DNA of 64,000 bases, taken from assembly GCA_963762965.1 (NCBI GenBank), contig CAVXME010000001.1, positions 868,001-932,000 of the forward strand, read 5' to 3'. The notes under the pieces were generated by a model that was not told where the DNA came from, did not search any database, and was given only the letters and a program-made list of their open reading frames with translations. This stretch comes from DATBAX01 sp963762965. Its GTDB lineage: Bacteria > Acidobacteriota > Terriglobia > Terriglobales > Acidobacteriaceae. Each line of letters opens with the position of its first letter. The first letter of the stretch is position 1. Below are positions 1 to 8,713 of the stretch, piece after piece. Position numbers and translations under genes: made by a program.

Positions 1-700
1 GTTCGTGGGCGAGAGCTCCGTCGTAAAAGTCGTCTGGATCATTGGCAATGCTCTCCAGCGTCCGCGCTAGATCGAGTTGGCGCAAGACTTCGCCCTGTTT
101 GTAGTAATGTCCGTCGCGCTGAAAGATGCGCCGTGATTCCGGAAACCGGGCCAGATCTGCATCGCGAAGGTCCTCGGCGTCCTCGAAAGCCAACGGATAT
201 CCATCGCGAGCCAGTTTGATCGCGGGAGCCATTACTTGTTCGAGCGGGAGTTTGCCATATTTTTTCTCGGCGTACACCAGGCCCGCGACCGAGCCCGGGA
301 CTCCGATGGCTTTGTAGCCAACCAGGCTGGCGCCCTCGATTACCTTGCCCTGGGCATCGAGATACATGGTTGCGGTGGCAGCAGCTGGAGCTTTTTCGCG
401 GTAATCGATGAAGTGGGTGCTGCCGTCGGCGGTACGGATCAGCATGAATCCACCGCCGCCGAGATTGCCGGCCTGGGGATGCACAACGGCGAGAGCGAAG
501 CCGACGGCTACCGCCGCATCCACGGCGTTGCCGCCCGATTGCATGATCTCCACGCCCGCTCGCGACGCCAACTCGTGCACACTGGCCACCATGGCGTGAG
601 CGGCATGCGCAGGACGGAGCGGGGCGGCCGAAAGCGGCAAGGCGCTCGCCAGCAGGCTTGCGATGGCAGCCGGAATCAATAACTTTCGTGTGGTTCGCAT
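1..700 (-). CDS. ggt: Gamma-glutamyltransferase, 3' part outside window
   Basis: Periplasmic Ntn-hydrolase that cleaves gamma-glutamyl bonds of glutathione and related peptides. The frame starts at an ATG (698-700) and stays open to the window edge, giving 233 residues. A signal peptide (about residues 1-26) is followed by the family's N-terminal signature: an HELASRAG segment, QSGGNAVDAAVAVGFAL, and PQAGNLGGGGFM near residues 70-80. Further family features follow (FIDYREKAP, VPGSVAGL). The autoprocessing site with the catalytic Thr lies in the part outside the window, so activity cannot be judged. The gene stands alone, upstream of a GT39-like gene on the same strand. Identity is secure; the truncation is only the window edge. 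Confidence 0.93.
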   Translation of the reverse strand, partial: MRTTRKLLIPAAIASLLASALPLSAAPLRPAHAAHAMVASVHELASRAGVEIMQSGGNAVDAAVAVGFALAVVHPQAGNLGGGGFMLIRTADGSTHFIDYREKAPAAATATMYLDAQGKVIEGASLVGYKAIGVPGSVAGLVYAEKKYGKLPLEQVMAPAIKLARDGYPLAFEDAEDLRDADLARFPESRRIFQRDGHYYKQGEVLRQLDLARTLESIANDPDDFYDGALAHE

Positions 701-768
701 GGAGCTTGGATGATGTGAGAGCAGAACTCTGAGGCTAGCCCAGCGCGCAAGCGGGAGTCAAATCAGTC

Positions 769-2457
769 CTAGGGTTTTGCAGCAGGAGTGATTGGAGAAT
801 TTTGCAAAGTCACCAGGTGATAGAGCTCTGGCGGCACCTCGCCAAATGCAAACGGCAAAGGTCCCCAGACAGAAGCGTAAAAGCCGGCGCCGACTTTGGG
901 CTGCATGGTGGAGATCCAGGGATTGGTTTTGATCTCGACGACCTGCTGCAACGCGGGGATACCGGCAGGCACGCCGAAAATGTTGGTGTTGTTCTCTGGA
1001 ATCACGATGACCACGCCGGGGGTGAAACGGAAGGTACGCACGTCGACGGGCTGAGCGCCGTACACTTGCATGTAGTACTGAAAGCCCCAATGTCCCTCAA
1101 AGAAAGTGTTTGCAAAGCCGCCCGGCGATTGGCTGTGGATGAAATCGGCAGCGTTTCGGGCGGAGTTGGCCAGTTCTGTATCGGCTGAGGCCGCTGCGAG
1201 CGACAACGCTCCGGAAATGACTAAGGGGACGATCAAGAGCCGCGGAAACTTAATCAGGACAGGAAAAGTTTTTGAATCCAGGCGGCGGGCGAGCAGAATC
1301 CCTACGGCGGGAATCAAAGGGAGGACCGACCGGGCATTGATCGTCCAGTTCAGGAACGCAGCGAAGAAAAGTGTCCCTAGAACCCAGGAAGCCAGCAGCA
1401 GCGATTCGGCGTCGCGGCGTTTCCACAGATCGGAAAAAGCCAGCCCAAGAATCGAAATGCCCCCGGCAATAAAAATGATCAGCTGAACAATTTTCAAGAC
1501 CCAAGGCTCGGGAGATGCAGATGCGTGAAGATGAATCGCACCCTTTCCAATGGTCAGACCAGCCAGAATGCTGAGAGCGGCTCCAATGAGAATCTGCCGT
1601 CGCGACCACAGAAAGGGCACAAAAGTAAGACCCGTGAGCGCGCATCCTCCGAGAAAAGACAGGCCCACGATGGCTTTGGTCAAAAGCGTCAGTTTGGCAT
1701 CGTCGCGGCGGACGCTGGCATAAGCCGCGGCATCGGAAAGCAGGCCACGACCGTACAGAGAATGGGTCCACATCTGGTATCCGGCAAGAACGAATATGGG
1801 GATGAGCAGGAAGAAGATCCAAATCCCAAAGCGACGCAACCGGACGAGTGAGTAGACAAACAGCAACGGGATCAGGGCGATCCCGAAATATTTTGTCAGA
1901 GGGCAAGCGGCCATCAGCAGCGCGGAGACGAGCAGGTAAACCGGACTGAATGGTTCCAATCCTTTGATCCAGAACAGCATGGCGACGACCCAAAGGGCGA
2001 GCATCATGGTGTCGCACATTACGCTGGTGCTGGACACGAGAAATCCGGGGGTGAGCAGCGTAGCGGCGGCAGCGATCCATGCTGACTCCGTAAATTTTCG
2101 GGCGAGATGATAAGTGCCAAGAATCAGTGTCAGAGCTGGCAGAAGAAATCCAATATGCAAGGCTCGCTCCGACCATCCCGCGACGGAGCCAACCAGCGCG
2201 GCGTAGTACGATCCCAGCGGCGGGTTCTTGGTCACTTCTGACATCGACATTTGAGTGGCGTACCAAACCACCTTGAATCCATAGGGATCAAGCGGATGTT
2301 TGGTGATCTGTTGCGCGGCCCAGATGAAGAGAGGATCGTCGATGTTGAATGCCTTGCCGGCAAAAGGCAGCAGACAGAGCAGCGTGAGCAGGCCGAGCAA
2401 CACATCGGCGCGATAAGCTGGCGACTTAGCCGGAAGAGGGTTGGCAGAGGTTGCCAT
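769..2457 (-). CDS. GT39/ArnT-like membrane glycosyltransferase
   Basis: Polytopic membrane protein of 562 residues resembling the ArnT/PMT (GT39) family, which transfers sugars from polyprenyl-phosphate carriers to lipid or protein acceptors on the periplasmic side. About ten hydrophobic segments are visible, with a soluble C-terminal tail. The first periplasmic loop carries an acidic FNIDDPLF motif near residue 35, the place of the catalytic DD/DE pair in this family. The ATG at 2455-2457 is preferred because the frame upstream would run into the YjbR gene. A DPM1-like GT2 enzyme at 5670-6461 could supply the lipid-linked sugar, an inference from proximity. Acceptor and sugar are unknown. 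Confidence 0.75.
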   Translation of the reverse strand: MATSANPLPAKSPAYRADVLLGLLTLLCLLPFAGKAFNIDDPLFIWAAQQITKHPLDPYGFKVVWYATQMSMSEVTKNPPLGSYYAALVGSVAGWSERALHIGFLLPALTLILGTYHLARKFTESAWIAAAATLLTPGFLVSSTSVMCDTMMLALWVVAMLFWIKGLEPFSPVYLLVSALLMAACPLTKYFGIALIPLLFVYSLVRLRRFGIWIFFLLIPIFVLAGYQMWTHSLYGRGLLSDAAAYASVRRDDAKLTLLTKAIVGLSFLGGCALTGLTFVPFLWSRRQILIGAALSILAGLTIGKGAIHLHASASPEPWVLKIVQLIIFIAGGISILGLAFSDLWKRRDAESLLLASWVLGTLFFAAFLNWTINARSVLPLIPAVGILLARRLDSKTFPVLIKFPRLLIVPLVISGALSLAAASADTELANSARNAADFIHSQSPGGFANTFFEGHWGFQYYMQVYGAQPVDVRTFRFTPGVVIVIPENNTNIFGVPAGIPALQQVVEIKTNPWISTMQPKVGAGFYASVWGPLPFAFGEVPPELYHLVTLQNSPITPAAKP

Positions 2458-2527
2458 CGAGAGTGGAACAAGGTTAGACAGGCGTTGAGGGCGCGTCAAT
2501 ATACGGCGATGCACCTTGTAGCCGGGG

Positions 2528-2914
2528 TCATCGTTTCTTAACAGACTTCTTCGTAGACTTTTTCTTAAGGGCCGTCCGGACTGGCTTTTTCGCCACTTTC
2601 GCTTTTGCCGCGACCATCTCATAGGATTCGCGGATCAAGTTTTCCAGCTCTTCAGTCCGCAACACGTCCAGACGCTCGACTAGAACCCACTTGTACCTTC
2701 CCACATAAGGTGCGGGGATGATCCCTTCCTGTTCAACCAATTCGGCGAATTTTTCCGGAGTGCATTTGAAACAGAGCCTGGGAGGCACGGAATCCACGCC
2801 GAGAATGGCGAAAATCTTGCCGCCGATTTTGAAACAGAGGTCATCGCCCCATTGCAGATTTTCTTTGGCTCCGGGGAAGGACAGGCAGAAGTGGCGTATG
2901 GAATCAACGTTCAT
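2528..2914 (-). CDS. MmcQ/YjbR-family protein with basic tail
   Basis: Small cytoplasmic protein of 128 residues. The first 100 match the MmcQ/YjbR (CyaY-like fold) family: HFCLSFPGAKENLQWGDDLCFKIGGKIFA is spread over residues 8-36, followed by CFKCTPEKFAELVEQ and the conserved HLMVGRYKW-type region, seen here as PYVGRYKWVLVERLD. Residues 103-128 form a Lys/Ala-rich tail like those of histone H1-type proteins, which would favour nucleic-acid binding. The biochemical role of the family is not established. It is 9 bp downstream of the HtrA-like protease gene on the same strand and is probably cotranscribed with it. Confidence 0.85.
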   Translation of the reverse strand: MNVDSIRHFCLSFPGAKENLQWGDDLCFKIGGKIFAILGVDSVPPRLCFKCTPEKFAELVEQEGIIPAPYVGRYKWVLVERLDVLRTEELENLIRESYEMVAAKAKVAKKPVRTALKKKSTKKSVKKR

Positions 2915-2923
2915 GAGTGTTCG

Positions 2924-4072
2924 TCACACTTGCTCTCGCTGTTCCCTGGCCTCGCCCAGCGTTACCGTGACGTCCATCTTTTTCTTTCCACGATAAAACG
3001 TGATGTGCACCGTATCCCCGGCCCGGTGACTATTCATGACCTGGCTCAGATTCTGCTGGTCCTGGACATCCTGGCCATCGATGGCAACAATGAGGTCGCC
3101 GCCAGTGATGATCGGATAATTCCCCAGGTAAGCCTGTTCGGTGCCTCCACGCAAGCCGGCGTGATCGGCAGCGCCGCCGGGTACGACTCGCTCAATCAGC
3201 AATCCGCTGTCGGCGGCGAGGCCCATCTGTTCCGCAAGTTCGGGGCTGATGGGAACCGTGACCACACCCAGCGCGGGACGCCGCACCCGGCCGAGCGTGA
3301 CCAGATCATTCAGCACCGCCTTGGCGGTATTGATCGGAATGGCAAAACCAATGCCCGCGCTTTGACCGGAGTTGGAAGCGATCATGGTGTTGATGCCAAT
3401 CACCTCGCCGCGCCAGTTCAGCAGCGGGCCGCCGGAGTTTCCGGGATTGATGGCGGCGTCGGTCTGGATGGCTTCATCAATAGTCGTGCCCTCGGGTTCC
3501 TGCACGGAACGGATGGAACTCACGATGCCGCTGGTCAGGGTGCCGGAAAGTCCGAAGGGATTGCCGATGGCATACACTTTTTGTCCAACCTGCAAATTAC
3601 GGGAATCGCCCAGCACCATGGGCGTGAGTTCTGCTCCTTTAATCTGAATCACGGCGAGATCATGCGAGCGGTCGGTGCCGATGACGGTAGCGCGATATTT
3701 TTTACGGTTATGCAGCGTCACTTCGAGCTGACGCGCATCGGCAATGACGTGATAATTGGTGAGGATGTGGCCCTCTTTGTCGATAATGAAACCTGATCCC
3801 TGCCCCTCCTGCGGTACCAGCCCGTAGAAGAAATCGAATGTCACAGCACGGGAAGTGATGTTCACCACGGAATCGATGTTCTTGTGATAAACACTGATGT
3901 TGTTCTGCTCTTCGGCGTCTTCGGGATTGCCGCCGGCGGCTTCAGTAATCTCCACCTTGTCGGGACGGCCCAGCCAGCTCATCGGCCACGACCGGGCCGA
4001 ACGATAGGTGGTGAAATAGAAAAATGCGCCGACAAGAATCGTGGCAATCAGGACGGGTCGCAACAGCTTCAT
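2924..4072 (-). CDS. HtrA/DegS-like trypsin-like serine protease with PDZ
   Basis: Membrane-anchored periplasmic protease of the S1C (HtrA/DegP/DegS) family, 382 residues. One N-terminal membrane segment (residues 6-22) is followed by a trypsin-like domain. The catalytic triad is visible as His108 (LTNYHVIA), Asp138 (RSHDLAVIQI) and Ser213 (NPGNSGGPLL). One PDZ domain occupies about residues 270-370, including GLLIERVVPGGAADHAG. A single PDZ and an uncleaved anchor are more DegS-like than DegP-like. The ATG at 4070-4072 is chosen because it opens directly on the membrane anchor; a longer frame exists. A role in envelope protein quality control is inferred from the family. Confidence 0.92.
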   Translation of the reverse strand: MKLLRPVLIATILVGAFFYFTTYRSARSWPMSWLGRPDKVEITEAAGGNPEDAEEQNNISVYHKNIDSVVNITSRAVTFDFFYGLVPQEGQGSGFIIDKEGHILTNYHVIADARQLEVTLHNRKKYRATVIGTDRSHDLAVIQIKGAELTPMVLGDSRNLQVGQKVYAIGNPFGLSGTLTSGIVSSIRSVQEPEGTTIDEAIQTDAAINPGNSGGPLLNWRGEVIGINTMIASNSGQSAGIGFAIPINTAKAVLNDLVTLGRVRRPALGVVTVPISPELAEQMGLAADSGLLIERVVPGGAADHAGLRGGTEQAYLGNYPIITGGDLIVAIDGQDVQDQQNLSQVMNSHRAGDTVHITFYRGKKKMDVTVTLGEAREQREQV

Positions 4073-4186
4073 GGCTGGAATACCTTTCGCCCCCGGTTTC
4101 AAAGTAGAGCGGAACCGGGACACATCTCAATTTTACTGTTTCTTGTGGACGGAGAGAAATCGGCGAACCTCAAGTTCTGTGAGACG

Positions 4187-5644
4187 CTATTCGATCCGGC
4201 AAACCAGCAATGTGTCGTTTTCATAGGGACAGGACAGGCCGGCAACTCCGGGCCGCTCGAGCACCACCCAATCCACGCCGAATCCTGCCTTAAGCCGCTG
4301 GAAATCCTGGGCCTGGAAATGCGGCCAGCCCTGTTGCGCCTCCACTTCTTTCTGCCAGCGCACGGCCAGGCGAGGGACCTGCGTGGATACCGACGGATCT
4401 TTCACGTAGTCAGCCATGGCGCTGCGCTCGGCCAGGGCCCGGAAACTATGGAAGTCTTCGCCGGGCCGCTGCATGTAGTAAGGATCAAGCGCGAACATGG
4501 CGTCCGTGGGCGTATTTTGCCGGACCCAGGTGAATGCCTGGAGCCAGGCATTCCGGGAACTGTGCCCCGGCCACTCCATGTGCTCGGTTGCGGGGAAGGT
4601 TTGGCGCTGGCCGATGAACATGCCCAAGCTGAGCGGCAGGAAAAATAAAAGCCATCGAAGAACATGGCCGCGCAGAATTCTTTGGCCGATCAGGCCTCCG
4701 GCAAAAAGCACAAACAACAGGTACAAAAGGTGAAGATAGCGCATGGGTTGAAACGGCCGCAGGCGATCCAATCCCGGTACCAACAGAATGACAAGCGCTA
4801 CGGCAAACTGAACGCAGCCGTAGAGCACGAGGCGTGAGGACATTCGCGCGAGAACTGTCGAGTCGTCGTTTCTTCCTATGCGGCGGAACCACCACAGCAA
4901 AATCAGCGGAGCAAACACACCCAGCCACTCGTACCACTGCCAGCGCGACAGATAGTAATAATCGCGTGTGTGCGCCGCTTGTTGCCAGGCTGGGGAAGTG
5001 GGTTCAAAGATCCAGCCCATAGGCAGCGCCATCAACGCCATCGACATCGTTGACCGTGGTGACTGCTTCCAAGCGAGAAGCACGCAGTAGGAAGTCCCAA
5101 AAGCCGCCATCAGGGGATGGACCAGAAACGCTCCCGCCAATAAAAACGCTGCCAGAATGCTTTTCTTGTCCAATATGGCGACGACGGCTGCCAGAACAAT
5201 CGCTGTCGCCAAGGTGCGGGGATGGAGGTATTGGTCGGAGAGATAGAGGGCCGCGCCGGACACGGGAAGAGTCAGCAGCGCCGCCACCGTCGCCACCGCC
5301 GCCCATTGCGCGTGGACCTCAACAAAGCAGCGGCGGCTGATCCGCCAACATCCCCACAACAGAAGAAAAGTAGAAATGAATTGCCAGCCCAGCAGCGCAA
5401 TCCCCAAAGGCAAATGTGTGAGACGGACCGAACCGGCGACAACCTTATCGAAAACCGTGGCCTGAAGCTGCAACATGAAGAAGTCGGAATCGTGAGGATA
5501 GAGCGTGGGATTGAGGTCTTTTTTTATGGCGGAGAGATAAACTCCATCGTCTTCGGCCCCGGGATGATAACCTTGCACCAGCATTCCCAGCGCGGTCAGC
5601 AGGAGAAGAACCAGCAAAGTTCTGCCAACGGAATAGTTTTTCAA
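4187..5644 (-). CDS. Polytopic membrane protein, GT-C-like, function unknown
   Basis: About 485 residues with roughly ten hydrophobic segments and a soluble C-terminal domain. An early periplasmic acidic motif (YHPGAEDDGVYLS, about residues 25-37) and a C-terminal segment with DPYYMQRPGEDFHSFRALAE resemble GT-C-fold membrane glycosyltransferase-like proteins (DUF6798-type), but no family was firmly recognised. The frame continues upstream to 5689, overlapping the divergent GT2 gene. The TTG at 5642-5644 is preferred because an AAGG sits 8 bases upstream and the overlap disappears. Its position between glycosyltransferase genes suggests envelope glycan assembly, an inference only. Confidence 0.6.
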   Translation of the reverse strand: MKNYSVGRTLLVLLLLTALGMLVQGYHPGAEDDGVYLSAIKKDLNPTLYPHDSDFFMLQLQATVFDKVVAGSVRLTHLPLGIALLGWQFISTFLLLWGCWRISRRCFVEVHAQWAAVATVAALLTLPVSGAALYLSDQYLHPRTLATAIVLAAVVAILDKKSILAAFLLAGAFLVHPLMAAFGTSYCVLLAWKQSPRSTMSMALMALPMGWIFEPTSPAWQQAAHTRDYYYLSRWQWYEWLGVFAPLILLWWFRRIGRNDDSTVLARMSSRLVLYGCVQFAVALVILLVPGLDRLRPFQPMRYLHLLYLLFVLFAGGLIGQRILRGHVLRWLLFFLPLSLGMFIGQRQTFPATEHMEWPGHSSRNAWLQAFTWVRQNTPTDAMFALDPYYMQRPGEDFHSFRALAERSAMADYVKDPSVSTQVPRLAVRWQKEVEAQQGWPHFQAQDFQRLKAGFGVDWVVLERPGVAGLSCPYENDTLLVCRIE

Positions 5645-5669
5645 AGGTTGAACCCTTACAATCACTGGG

Positions 5670-6461
5670 ATGGTACCAAACACGGCCAATGCGTTGGGCG
5701 AACAGCTGGATGATCAATACGGTCATCCCGTGGCAGTCCCCGCTCGGGTGGCCGCGACCCCAGCCTTGTGCATAGTCATACCTACGCTGGGCGAGGCCGG
5801 CAACGTTCGCCAGGCCCTGGATCGCATCCGCCGCAGCCTGGACCCGCTGGGCATTGATTACGAGTTGATTGTAGTCGATGACGATAGCGCGGACGGCACC
5901 GAGAGCATTGTCCAGGAACTTGCAGAGGAGGACCCACGCATTAACCTTCTGGTGCGCCGGGGCGAGCGCGGCCTGTCCGGGGCGATCGTGCATGGCTGGC
6001 AGAACAGCAAAGCGGAGATCCTGGGCGCGATCGACGCCGACCTGCAACACCCTCCCGAACTACTTACCAAGTTGTGGGACGAAATGAACCAGGGCAAAGA
6101 CGTCGTGGTGGCCAGTCGGTACGCCGCGCAAGGCGGCGTGCCTACATGGAACCCGGCGCGGCATTTGGTGTCTCGATTGGCAGTGTGGGCGACAGTACCT
6201 TTGCAGCGGCCTGACATTTTCGTGCGTGATCCCATGTCCGGGTTCTTTCTGGTGCGGCGCTCCTGCATCGACGAAATCGTCCTGCAAAAGCGGGGATTCA
6301 AAATCCTGCTGGAAATTTTGGTCCGCGGCAAAATAACTTCCGTAGCAGAAGTGCCTTTTACTTTTGGCTCGCGTCTGGCGGGGAGAAGCAAAGCCAGCCT
6401 CAAGGTCGCCTGGGACTACCTGCTTTTGCTGAGGCGATTGTCGAAACAGAAAACGCGCTGA
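5670..6461 (+). CDS. GT2 polyprenyl-phosphate mannose synthase-like
   Basis: Cytoplasmic or membrane-associated glycosyltransferase family 2 protein, 263 residues, closest in pattern to dolichyl/polyprenyl-phosphate mannose synthase (DPM1). The GT-A fold shows VIPTLGEAGNV, the VVDDDSADGT nucleotide-sugar motif, the metal-binding DADLQHPPE motif, and the DPM1-type RDPMSGFFLVRR segment with a C-terminal GRSKASLK. It would charge a polyprenyl phosphate with a sugar for use by GT39/GT-C enzymes such as those nearby. There is no transmembrane tail, as in the short DPM1 class. The exact start is uncertain because the Shine-Dalgarno is weak; a GTG at 5731 is an alternative. It converges with the next gene with a 16-bp gap. 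Confidence 0.85.
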   Translation: MVPNTANALGEQLDDQYGHPVAVPARVAATPALCIVIPTLGEAGNVRQALDRIRRSLDPLGIDYELIVVDDDSADGTESIVQELAEEDPRINLLVRRGERGLSGAIVHGWQNSKAEILGAIDADLQHPPELLTKLWDEMNQGKDVVVASRYAAQGGVPTWNPARHLVSRLAVWATVPLQRPDIFVRDPMSGFFLVRRSCIDEIVLQKRGFKILLEILVRGKITSVAEVPFTFGSRLAGRSKASLKVAWDYLLLLRRLSKQKTR

Positions 6462-6477
6462 CTGCGAATCCTTACTC

Positions 6478-7290
6478 TCACATCTTGCCTTGCGATGTAC
6501 CCGCCGCGCCGCGCGCGTAGTAAGTGGCTTGTCCGGGCTCCAACCGCCGGCCGTCCAGGCTAAATATCCGGTAATGCGCCAGGCCCATCTTCTGCAAGGC
6601 AAATTGCAGCGTGGTGGCCAGCACGCCAAAGCCATACTTCACGCTGCGGCTGAAGTTGATGGAGGAAGCTTCAGCAAAATACTTGGTCGGACACGAAACT
6701 TCACCGATGCGGAATCCAAAATACGCGCACTGCGCCAGCATCTGATTGTCGAATACGAAGTCGTCGGAATTTTCCAGCAGCGGCAGCCGGGTGAGCACCT
6801 CGCGACTGAAGGCGCGATATCCGGTGTGATATTCCGAAAGTTTGATCCCTAGAAAAAGATTTTCAAATGCGGTGAGGAACCGGTTGGCCACATATTTATA
6901 GAAGGGCATGCCGCCGCGCAGCGCCCGGCCTCCGATAATGCGCGATCCCAGCACCACGTCGTAAACTCCGTAGGCCACCATGCTGGCCATCGCGGTAAGC
7001 AGGAGCGGAGTGTACTGATAATCGGGATGCAGCATCACCACCACGTCGGCTCCCTCGGCCAGCGCCTCGCTATAACAAGTCTGCTGATTGCGGCCGTATC
7101 CATAGTTCTTGTCGTGCACGAAAACTGTGAGTCCCAGGCGCTTCGCGGCTTCGATCGTACCGTCGGTGCTGCGATCATCGACCAGAATGCGGATGTCCAC
7201 CACTTCCGCCAACTCGCCGACGGTCACGGCCAGCGTTTTCTCCGCGTTGTAGGCGGGTAGAACGACCGCTATGCGTTTGCCGTTAATCAT
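6478..7290 (-). CDS. Glycosyltransferase family 2
   Basis: GT2 enzyme of 270 residues. VVLPAYNAEKTL and the LVDDRSTDGT motif mark the GT-A nucleotide-binding half. HPDYQYTP takes the DXD position, and EYHTGYRAFSREVL is the acceptor-side motif seen in polyprenyl-phosphate glycosyltransferases of the YkoT/DPM-like group. A weak hydrophobic stretch near residues 220-235 may be a peripheral membrane contact. Donor and acceptor cannot be read from sequence. The ATG at 7288-7290 is the only reasonable start. It faces the DPM1-like gene tail to tail. Confidence 0.82.
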   Translation of the reverse strand: MINGKRIAVVLPAYNAEKTLAVTVGELAEVVDIRILVDDRSTDGTIEAAKRLGLTVFVHDKNYGYGRNQQTCYSEALAEGADVVVMLHPDYQYTPLLLTAMASMVAYGVYDVVLGSRIIGGRALRGGMPFYKYVANRFLTAFENLFLGIKLSEYHTGYRAFSREVLTRLPLLENSDDFVFDNQMLAQCAYFGFRIGEVSCPTKYFAEASSINFSRSVKYGFGVLATTLQFALQKMGLAHYRIFSLDGRRLEPGQATYYARGAAGTSQGKM

Positions 7291-7361
7291 TCTTCTTCAG
7301 GCTTCCTTAAACGCCTCCAGCAAATTCTCGGGGCAGCGTGATTCCACTCGAATACCTATGC

Positions 7362-8642
7362 ATGATAACTCACGATACCGCCGCACTAACTTCTACCCCT
7401 ATAATCAAATGCATTCGTTTTGCGAAACCGTGGCAGAACGAAATAACCGCCAACAGCTTGAACTCTGCTTCGAACTCGACGCCGAACTCCTCTGCGATCA
7501 AAGGGACTGCGTTTGTCCATGTGGACTTCGTCCTCACCGGCGTGGTGATGACAATGCTGGGGCCGATGCTGCCGCTTTTTTCCCGCCAGTGGCTGCTGAC
7601 CGACACCCAGGCAGGATACCTTTTCGTGGCCCAATGGGTAACTTCGACGGTTGGCATGTTCTTTTCTGGCTTGCTCGTCCAGCGCTCCGGATATCGCAAA
7701 ACCTTGATGGCCGGCCTGCTGCTCATGGCCATCGGTCTGGGTGGCCTGGGGCAGGCGCATTGGACGCTGGGATTGATCTTCGTTTGCATTTATGGCGCGG
7801 GAACGGGAGTGAACACGCCGGCGGCGAATTTGCTGATCGCGGAAGCGAATCCCGGCAATAGCGCCGCCGCCTTGAATCTGTTGAACTCCTCCTGGGGAGT
7901 CGGGGCCATGCTGTGTCCGTTCATTGTGGCCGCGGCGCAGCGGTCGCATCGCACATCTTTTTTCCTGTATGGATTGGCCGCCGCTCTGATCGCATTAGCA
8001 GCATGCCTTTCATGCATCCGCTTCACAGCAGACAAACGGCAGCCTTCGACCGATGAAGCTTCCATCCCTTCCGCGGGCATCTGGAGTGGTCGCGTCGTGC
8101 TTATTTCCGCGTTGTTCTTCATCTATGTGGGGACGGAAACCTCCGTCGGTGGCTGGATCGCGTCCTACGCGCGCCGCATTGACCCTGGCGCAGCAACTTT
8201 GTGGGCCATCATGCCGTCGTTCTTTTGGGGAGCCATGTTGGTGGGGCGTGCGTTCGCACCCGTGGTGCTGCGGCACATCCGCTCGATCAAAGTGGCGGAG
8301 GCCGGAGTGACCCTGGCTTCGTTGGGCATCGTCATTTTATTGATGGCAAAAACCATCACGGTAGTCATGGTCGGCGCGGGCATCGCCGGACTGGGATTGG
8401 CGTCCGTTTTCCCCATCAACGTCTCCCTGCTGCCCCGTTGGTTCGGAGAAAATACCCGGCGCATCAGCGGTGCCATATTTTGTTTCGGGAACTTCGGAGG
8501 CGCAGCCCTGGCCTGGTTGGTCGGCGCACTGTCGTCTCATTTTGGCAGCCTGCGAGTCGGGTTCCTGGTGCCCTTATTCGGAGCGGTGAGCATGCTGATT
8601 TTTTATCTGATGCAGAAGGCATCGGCGGCAAGAGCTACATAA
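7362..8642 (+). CDS. MFS transporter, FHS-like
   Basis: Inner-membrane major facilitator with about twelve predicted membrane segments, 426 residues. The first helix begins only near residue 50 (HVDFVLTGVVMTMLGPMLP), which fits the fucose/glucose (FHS)-like MFS branch. A glycine-rich helix 5 carries the family-type YGAGTGVNTPAANLL. The first 45 residues are Ser/Thr/Asn-rich and unlike MFS N-termini. ATG 7362 is used; GTG 7338 in the same frame has a slightly better GGGG upstream. A sugar substrate is an inference from the subfamily pattern. It is followed after 71 bp by leuC, which is probably a separate unit. Confidence 0.85.
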   Translation: MITHDTAALTSTPIIKCIRFAKPWQNEITANSLNSASNSTPNSSAIKGTAFVHVDFVLTGVVMTMLGPMLPLFSRQWLLTDTQAGYLFVAQWVTSTVGMFFSGLLVQRSGYRKTLMAGLLLMAIGLGGLGQAHWTLGLIFVCIYGAGTGVNTPAANLLIAEANPGNSAAALNLLNSSWGVGAMLCPFIVAAAQRSHRTSFFLYGLAAALIALAACLSCIRFTADKRQPSTDEASIPSAGIWSGRVVLISALFFIYVGTETSVGGWIASYARRIDPGAATLWAIMPSFFWGAMLVGRAFAPVVLRHIRSIKVAEAGVTLASLGIVILLMAKTITVVMVGAGIAGLGLASVFPINVSLLPRWFGENTRRISGAIFCFGNFGGAALAWLVGALSSHFGSLRVGFLVPLFGAVSMLIFYLMQKASAARAT

Positions 8643-8713
8643 TGCCGCGGTCTTCCAAGGTGGCTCCGACACAACCTTTCGCTCGTTTATTGGTAAACTA
8701 ATAACTAGCGCCA

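Noticed and set aside
2852..3796. 314-codon frame opposite the HtrA-like protease
   Set aside because: Runs across two real minus-strand genes; no domain.
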